Source: Firmicutes bacterium UBA4981 (GTDB lineage Bacteria > Bacillota > SHA-98 > UBA4971). Taken from it: a DNA stretch of 17,199 bases. The notes under the pieces were generated by a model. The model saw only the letters and a list, made by a program, of their open reading frames with translations. It searched no databases and was not told the DNA's origin. Below are positions 13,654-17,199 of this stretch, one piece after another. The stretch lies in assembly GCA_002398515.1 (NCBI GenBank), contig DGZL01000142.1:4541-21739 (forward strand), written 5' to 3'. The stretch's first letter is position 1, and each line of letters begins with the position of its first letter. The translations under genes and the position numbers were made by a program.

Positions 13654-14988
13654 ATGGCTAGTCCGAAGCTTCACACAGCAAATGATGGTTTTCTCGAACG
13701 CACATTTCAGCTCAAAGCCCACGGCACAACTACAAGGACTGAGATACTTGCCGGTGTTACCACATTCATGACAATGGCTTACATTATCATTGTCAACCCG
13801 TCCATACTTGGTGTTACAGGGATGGATACAGGCGCAGTAATGGTAGCAACCATCTTAGGCAGTGCTGTAGGCACACTTCTAATGGCGATTCTTGCTAACT
13901 ATCCGTTTGCATTGGCTCCGGGTATGGGCCTTAACGCATTTTTTGCGTACACAGTAGTCCTGGGAATGGGAATCAGTTGGCAGGTTGCCCTTGCAGCAGT
14001 GTTTATCGACGGTGTGATATTCCTTATACTCTCAATACTCCCTGTCAGGAAGAGAATAGTCAATGATATACCGATGACTCTTAAACTTGCAGTCAGTGTC
14101 GGTATCGGTCTATTCATAGCGTTCATCGGGCTCCAGTCAGCAGGGGTTATCGTAGAAAATCCGGCGACCCTCGTAGGCCTTGGCAGCATATCATCGCCTA
14201 ACGTTTTGCTCTTCGTGTTCGGCCTCGTGATAATGGGGATCCTAATCGCATACAACATCAAGGGATCACTACTGCTTGGCATTCTTATCACAACAATAGT
14301 CAGTATGCTATTCGGGTTAAGTCCGCGTCCAATGGGACTCGCAGACATCGTCGGCAGTCCGCCGAGTCTGGCTCCTACCTTTATGCAGATGGACTTCAGC
14401 GGCCTATTTGATGTAGGACTAATAGCTGTCATATTTACATTTACGTTCGTAGATATGTTCGATACAGTCGGAACACTTATCGGCGTATCAACGAAAGCAG
14501 GCTTCCTCAATAAAGAGGGCGAGCTGCCTAAGGCAGATCAAGCCTTACTTGCAGACTCCATCGGCACAGTCGCAGGCGCCATATTCGGGACAAGCACAGT
14601 AACGACGTATGTAGAAAGCGCATCAGGTGTGGCAGACGGAGGTCGAACAGGACTGACTGCAGTAACTGTCGCGTTACTATTCCTATTGTCTCTGTTCTTT
14701 GCACCGCTGGTTGGCCTGATTCCGGCTGCTGCTACAGCGCCTGCCCTTGTTATCGTGGGAATATACATGATGGAGCCGGTCATAAAGATCAACTTCACAG
14801 ACTTTACTGAAGCGATTCCTGCATTTTTGACTATCGCAATGATGCCTTTTGCATACAGCATAGCTGAAGGGCTTGTATGGGGGATTCTCGGATACGTGTT
14901 CATCAAGCTCTTTGCAGGACGGGCTAAGGAAATCAGCATTACCATGTGGGTGCTGGCGGTCTTATTCATTATTAGATTCATTGCATAA
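13654..14988 (+). CDS. pbuG: AzgA/PbuG-type guanine/hypoxanthine permease (NCS2 superfamily)
   Basis: A membrane permease of 444 residues with about 12-14 transmembrane segments, importing guanine and hypoxanthine (possibly adenine) by proton symport. Family marks are the N-terminal FQLKAHGTTTRTEILAGVTTFMTMAYIIIVNP, the APGMGLNAFFAY motif, and FVDMFDTVGTLIGVSTKAG near the middle, followed by GTSTVTTYVESASGVADGGRTGLT. ATG 13654 follows AAGGAGGT with 7-base spacing; another ATG at 13649 is out of frame and too close. It is preceded by a long structured leader and faces hpt-guaA across a bidirectional terminator, so the two transcripts together form a purine salvage set. Base specificity cannot be read from sequence with confidence; PbuG and PbuO differ little. 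Confidence 0.9.
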   Translation: MASPKLHTANDGFLERTFQLKAHGTTTRTEILAGVTTFMTMAYIIIVNPSILGVTGMDTGAVMVATILGSAVGTLLMAILANYPFALAPGMGLNAFFAYTVVLGMGISWQVALAAVFIDGVIFLILSILPVRKRIVNDIPMTLKLAVSVGIGLFIAFIGLQSAGVIVENPATLVGLGSISSPNVLLFVFGLVIMGILIAYNIKGSLLLGILITTIVSMLFGLSPRPMGLADIVGSPPSLAPTFMQMDFSGLFDVGLIAVIFTFTFVDMFDTVGTLIGVSTKAGFLNKEGELPKADQALLADSIGTVAGAIFGTSTVTTYVESASGVADGGRTGLTAVTVALLFLLSLFFAPLVGLIPAAATAPALVIVGIYMMEPVIKINFTDFTEAIPAFLTIAMMPFAYSIAEGLVWGILGYVFIKLFAGRAKEISITMWVLAVLFIIRFIA

Positions 14989-15061
14989 AGCTCAAACAGA
15001 GCAACTAAAGCCCAAGCACAGCAATTCAGTATCATGTGAAAAATGAACCCACAGATATGAC

Positions 15062-15101
15062 AAAAAGCTGCCGTAGCGGAATAACCTGCTACGGCAGCTT
15101 T
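15062..15101. terminator. Bidirectional rho-independent terminator between pbuG and guaA
   Basis: AAAGCTGCCGTAGC (15064-15077) and GCTACGGCAGCTTT (15088-15101) form a perfect 14-bp stem around a 10-base loop. On the minus strand the stem is followed by TTTTT (15066-15062) and serves guaA. On the plus strand it ends in TTT and then CTCTCT and serves the permease. It lies 73 bases after the permease stop and 50 bases after the guaA stop. Confidence 0.92.
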
Positions 15102-15151
15102 CTCTCTAAATCTTTAATCATGTTTTCAAGGCTTTGATTTCGACAAAAAGC

Positions 15152-16453
15152 CTACTCCCACTCGATAGTTCCCGGAGGTTTCGGGGTTATGTCATAAACC
15201 ACACGATTTACGCCCCTAACCTCATGGGTAATTCGAGAAGATATCCTTTCCATTACCTGATAAGGCAGCTTCGCCCAGTCACACGTCATTCCATCACGAC
15301 TGTTAATGGCTCGGATTACTACAGGCCGCTCATAAGTGCGCATACCCGAAGACACTCCTACGCTTCTGACATCCAACACCACGGCGAAGGCCTGCCATAG
15401 TTCGCTGTAAAGGCCTGCACTCGCGATCTCTTCCTCAACAATAGCGTTGGCATCCCTTGCCATCTCAAGGCTCTCCTCAGTTACTTCGCCGACGATCCTT
15501 ACGCCAAGGCCTGGGCCTGGGAAAGGATGACGCTCCAAAACATGAGCGGGAATGCCCAGCTCTTTCCCGACTTTGCGGACCTCGTCCTTGAACAGGTAAC
15601 GAAGAGGCTCCACAAGCTCAAACTGAATGGCGTCAGGAAGCCCGCCTACATTATGATGAGACTTAACCCTGCTTCCCCCTGTGCCGCCGTCAGCCATACT
15701 CTCTAAAACATCCGAGTATAGAGTCCCCTGCACGAGGAAACCGGTGTCCCTCTGCAACTTGGCGGCTTCATCTTCGAACACCCTAATGAATTCACTGCCT
15801 ATCTGTTTCCGCTTCTCTTCAGGATCCGTAACCCCTTCCAGCGCACTGAGGAACCTGGCTCTTGCATCCACCATCTTTAGATTCATTTTGAATCCTTCAC
15901 CGAAAATGCGCCTCACATCGTCTGCTTCACCTTTACGCAGTAAGCCTGTGTCCACAAAGATGCAAGTCAGTCTGCCCCCTATGGCTTTTTGAACCAACAC
16001 AGAAGCGACAGACGAGTCTACCCCGCCGGACAGTCCGGAGATTGCTCTACCGTCGCCAATCCGGGACTTGATTTCCTCAATTGAACGGTCAGTGAATCCT
16101 TTTGCAGTCCAATCCTTTTCAAAACCGCATGTACGAAACAGAAACTCTGAAAGAGCCTGCTCCCCCTCGCGGGATCCTATGCTATAGCGAACGCATGATA
16201 TTCCAGGCGCCTTGCAGTTTATGCCCATTACGGGGATCCCAAGGTCAAAGATCCCTCTCGCAACAAGCCCGGAGACATCAAGAACAGCCTCGGGATCCAG
16301 GCTTCCTGAGACAATAATCCCTTTTGGATTCAAAGCCTTAAGCTGCTCTTTCGTGACACTATGAGGGACAATTTGGGAATACACACGAAGTTCCCGCGTC
16401 TTCCGAGCAAGAATCATGCTAAGCTGCAGTTCGAAATCGATGACTACTAGCAC
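15152..16453 (-). CDS. guaA: GMP synthase with internally deleted, catalytically inactive glutamine amidotransferase domain
   Basis: Converts XMP to GMP with ATP and ammonia. At 433 residues it is about 80 shorter than usual (about 510-525). The ATP-pyrophosphatase domain is complete, with the P-loop SGGVDSS at 142-148, and so is the C-terminal dimerisation domain, ending KPPGTIEWE. The N-terminal amidotransferase part is recognisable (ARKTRELRVYSQIVPH, LNPKGIIVSGS, IFDLGIPVMGI), but the nucleophile position in GICYG reads GINCK (Asn79). The sequence then jumps to GISCVRYS...EFLFRTCG, which aligns with GVQFHPEV...NFLFDICG, so His and Glu are replaced by Val88 and Tyr90. About 86 residues between them are absent. 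The oxyanion motif SGGP reads SGSL. The frame is open and the rest is conserved, so it is probably expressed and ammonia-dependent. The GTG start overlaps the hpt end by 7 bases; AGAGGAAG lies about 10 bases upstream. Confidence 0.93.
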   Translation of the reverse strand: MLVVIDFELQLSMILARKTRELRVYSQIVPHSVTKEQLKALNPKGIIVSGSLDPEAVLDVSGLVARGIFDLGIPVMGINCKAPGISCVRYSIGSREGEQALSEFLFRTCGFEKDWTAKGFTDRSIEEIKSRIGDGRAISGLSGGVDSSVASVLVQKAIGGRLTCIFVDTGLLRKGEADDVRRIFGEGFKMNLKMVDARARFLSALEGVTDPEEKRKQIGSEFIRVFEDEAAKLQRDTGFLVQGTLYSDVLESMADGGTGGSRVKSHHNVGGLPDAIQFELVEPLRYLFKDEVRKVGKELGIPAHVLERHPFPGPGLGVRIVGEVTEESLEMARDANAIVEEEIASAGLYSELWQAFAVVLDVRSVGVSSGMRTYERPVVIRAINSRDGMTCDWAKLPYQVMERISSRITHEVRGVNRVVYDITPKPPGTIEWE

Positions 16454-16989
16454 TTGTTATATACTTCCTCTTTTAAGACACCCACCTGTGGCAGGTTTCT
16501 GTAATACTCGGCGTAATCCAATCCATAACCGACCACGAACTTGTCAGGTATTGAAAATCCGCAATAGTCCGGTTTGATATCCACCTTTCTCCTGGAAGGT
16601 TTGTCAAGGAGTGTACAAACCTTGACAGACGCAGGCTTCCTCGCTTCAAGATTACGAACTAAATAGTGCATGGTCAAGCCTGAGTCAATAATGTCCTCAA
16701 CAATCAGGACGTGCTTGCCTTCTATGGGCTGATCCAAATCCTTTAGGATTCTCACTACACCTGAAGTCTCTGTAGAAGCCCCATAGCTCGATACAACTGC
16801 AAAGTCCATGAGAACCGGTATCCTAATGTACCTGATAAGGTCAGCCATGAACATAAGCGCGCCTTTGAGAATACCTACAACCACAAGATCACAGTCTTTA
16901 TAGTCTTCCGTAATTTCAGCGCCAAGTTCCCTTACTCTATCGGCAATATCTTCCTTATTGATAAGTATCTGTTCGAGGTCGTTTACCAC
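16447..16989 (-). CDS. hpt: Hypoxanthine(-guanine) phosphoribosyltransferase
   Basis: Converts hypoxanthine and guanine with PRPP to IMP and GMP. The protein has 180 residues, the usual family length. The PRPP-binding loop VEDIIDSGLT lies at 97-106, the flexible-loop SSYG at 67-70, and the purine-contact region DYCGFSIPDKFVVGYGLDYAEYYRNLP is near the end. I chose GTG 16989, directly behind GGAGGCGGAGGAGAC. An upstream ATG at 17058 would extend the frame by 23 residues, but it lacks a ribosome site, its extra residues resemble no Hpt, and the predicted transcription start near 17054 lies downstream of it. Translation of guaA is coupled through a 7-base overlap. Confidence 0.95.
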   Translation of the reverse strand: MVNDLEQILINKEDIADRVRELGAEITEDYKDCDLVVVGILKGALMFMADLIRYIRIPVLMDFAVVSSYGASTETSGVVRILKDLDQPIEGKHVLIVEDIIDSGLTMHYLVRNLEARKPASVKVCTLLDKPSRRKVDIKPDYCGFSIPDKFVVGYGLDYAEYYRNLPQVGVLKEEVYNKC

Positions 16990-17060
16990 GTCTCCTCCGC
17001 CTCCTGCCAAAGTCAATCCATGCTTTTTCGCATAATTCCTGCGATATGAATAACACATTC

Positions 17061-17089
17061 ATTATACTTTGCATGGCGAGGCAAGACAA
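17061..17089 (-). promoter_or_regulatory. Sigma-A-type promoter of the hpt-guaA operon
   Basis: On the minus strand TTGTCT (17089-17084) is followed by a 17-base spacer and a perfect TATAAT (17066-17061). The start would be near 17054, giving a leader of about 65 bases before GTG 16989. No riboswitch fits in so short a leader. Confidence 0.75.
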
Positions 17090-17103
17090 GCGGGGCAGGC
17101 TGT

Positions 17104-17138
17104 GGCCAGGAATTCCGCAAACGCCAGATTTCCTGGCT
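17104..17138. repeat. Inverted repeat upstream of the hpt promoter
   Basis: GCCAGGAA (17105-17112) and TTCCTGGC (17130-17137) form a perfect 8-bp stem around 17 bases, extended by a G-T pair at 17104/17138. It has no T run on either side. It lies about 15 bases upstream of the hpt -35 box and could be an operator or a hairpin at the end of a transcript from outside the window. I see no gene in 17090-17199. Confidence 0.55.
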
Positions 17139-17199
17139 CCTACCTTCCAACTAGCACTCTAACTGTGGCTGTCAGACTAAGTAGATCACCATGAGACCG

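Noticed and set aside
13899..15035. Two long minus-strand frames (203 and 165 codons) opposite the purine permease
   Set aside because: They are mirror frames of a hydrophobic membrane protein; they have no ribosome sites or recognisable motifs.
15152..16453. guaA as a frameshifted pseudogene
   Set aside because: The frame is open from start to the conserved C terminus, residues on both sides of the gap align in the same frame, and the synthase motifs are intact, so an in-frame deletion with continued function fits better.

Overview
The window looks like a chromosomal segment of a Gram-positive, clostridia-like member of the Bacillota. The evidence is the strong AGGAGG-type ribosome binding sites, the frequent GTG and TTG starts, sigma-A-like promoters, the pcrA-ligA-gatC-gatA-gatB gene order, and an OmpR-type two-component pair next to a secreted, repeat-rich protein. 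No species can be named from sequence alone. There are no rRNA, tRNA, CRISPR, insertion sequence or phage signals.

Layout. (1) 1-3273, plus strand: a secreted protein with a signal peptide, seven octapeptide repeats and a C-terminal double CPFC motif. Its promoter carries four half-sites at an exact 11-bp step (TTAACA, TTAACA, TACTCT, TTAAAA), the arrangement of Bacillus PhoP boxes. A strong terminator follows, then an OmpR-family response regulator and a membrane histidine kinase, separated by a gap holding a duplicated hairpin element. (2) 3270-12108, minus strand: pcrA, ligA, gatC, gatA and gatB are tightly packed, with overlaps at ligA/gatC and gatA/gatB and a convincing promoter before pcrA. 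After a gene-free gap of about 300 bases comes an EamA-family permease whose stop codon overlaps that of the kinase. (3) 12306-14988, plus strand: a DegT/DnrJ/EryC1 aminotransferase with a palindrome over its possible promoter, then a 190-base gap with a promoter and a highly structured leader, then an AzgA/PbuG-type purine permease. (4) 15152-16989, minus strand: hpt and guaA in a two-gene overlapping operon, facing the permease across a bidirectional terminator.

How the genes fit together. Region 4 and the permease form a purine salvage set: uptake of hypoxanthine or guanine, conversion to IMP or GMP by Hpt, and XMP to GMP by GuaA. Region 2 groups DNA repair and replication (PcrA helicase, NAD-dependent ligase) with the transamidosome that makes Gln-tRNA(Gln), and possibly Asn-tRNA(Asn). 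Region 1 probably forms a sensory unit in which the regulator controls the secreted protein.

Most notable: GuaA is only 433 residues. Its N-terminal glutamine amidotransferase domain has lost about 86 residues in frame, and the catalytic Cys, His and Glu are all replaced (Asn79, Val88, Tyr90), while the ATP-pyrophosphatase and dimerisation parts look intact. This predicts an ammonia-dependent GMP synthase with a remnant, non-catalytic amidotransferase scaffold, or one supplied with ammonia by a separate subunit. Second in interest are the PhoP-box-like promoter of the secreted repeat protein and the unassigned structured leader of the purine permease.
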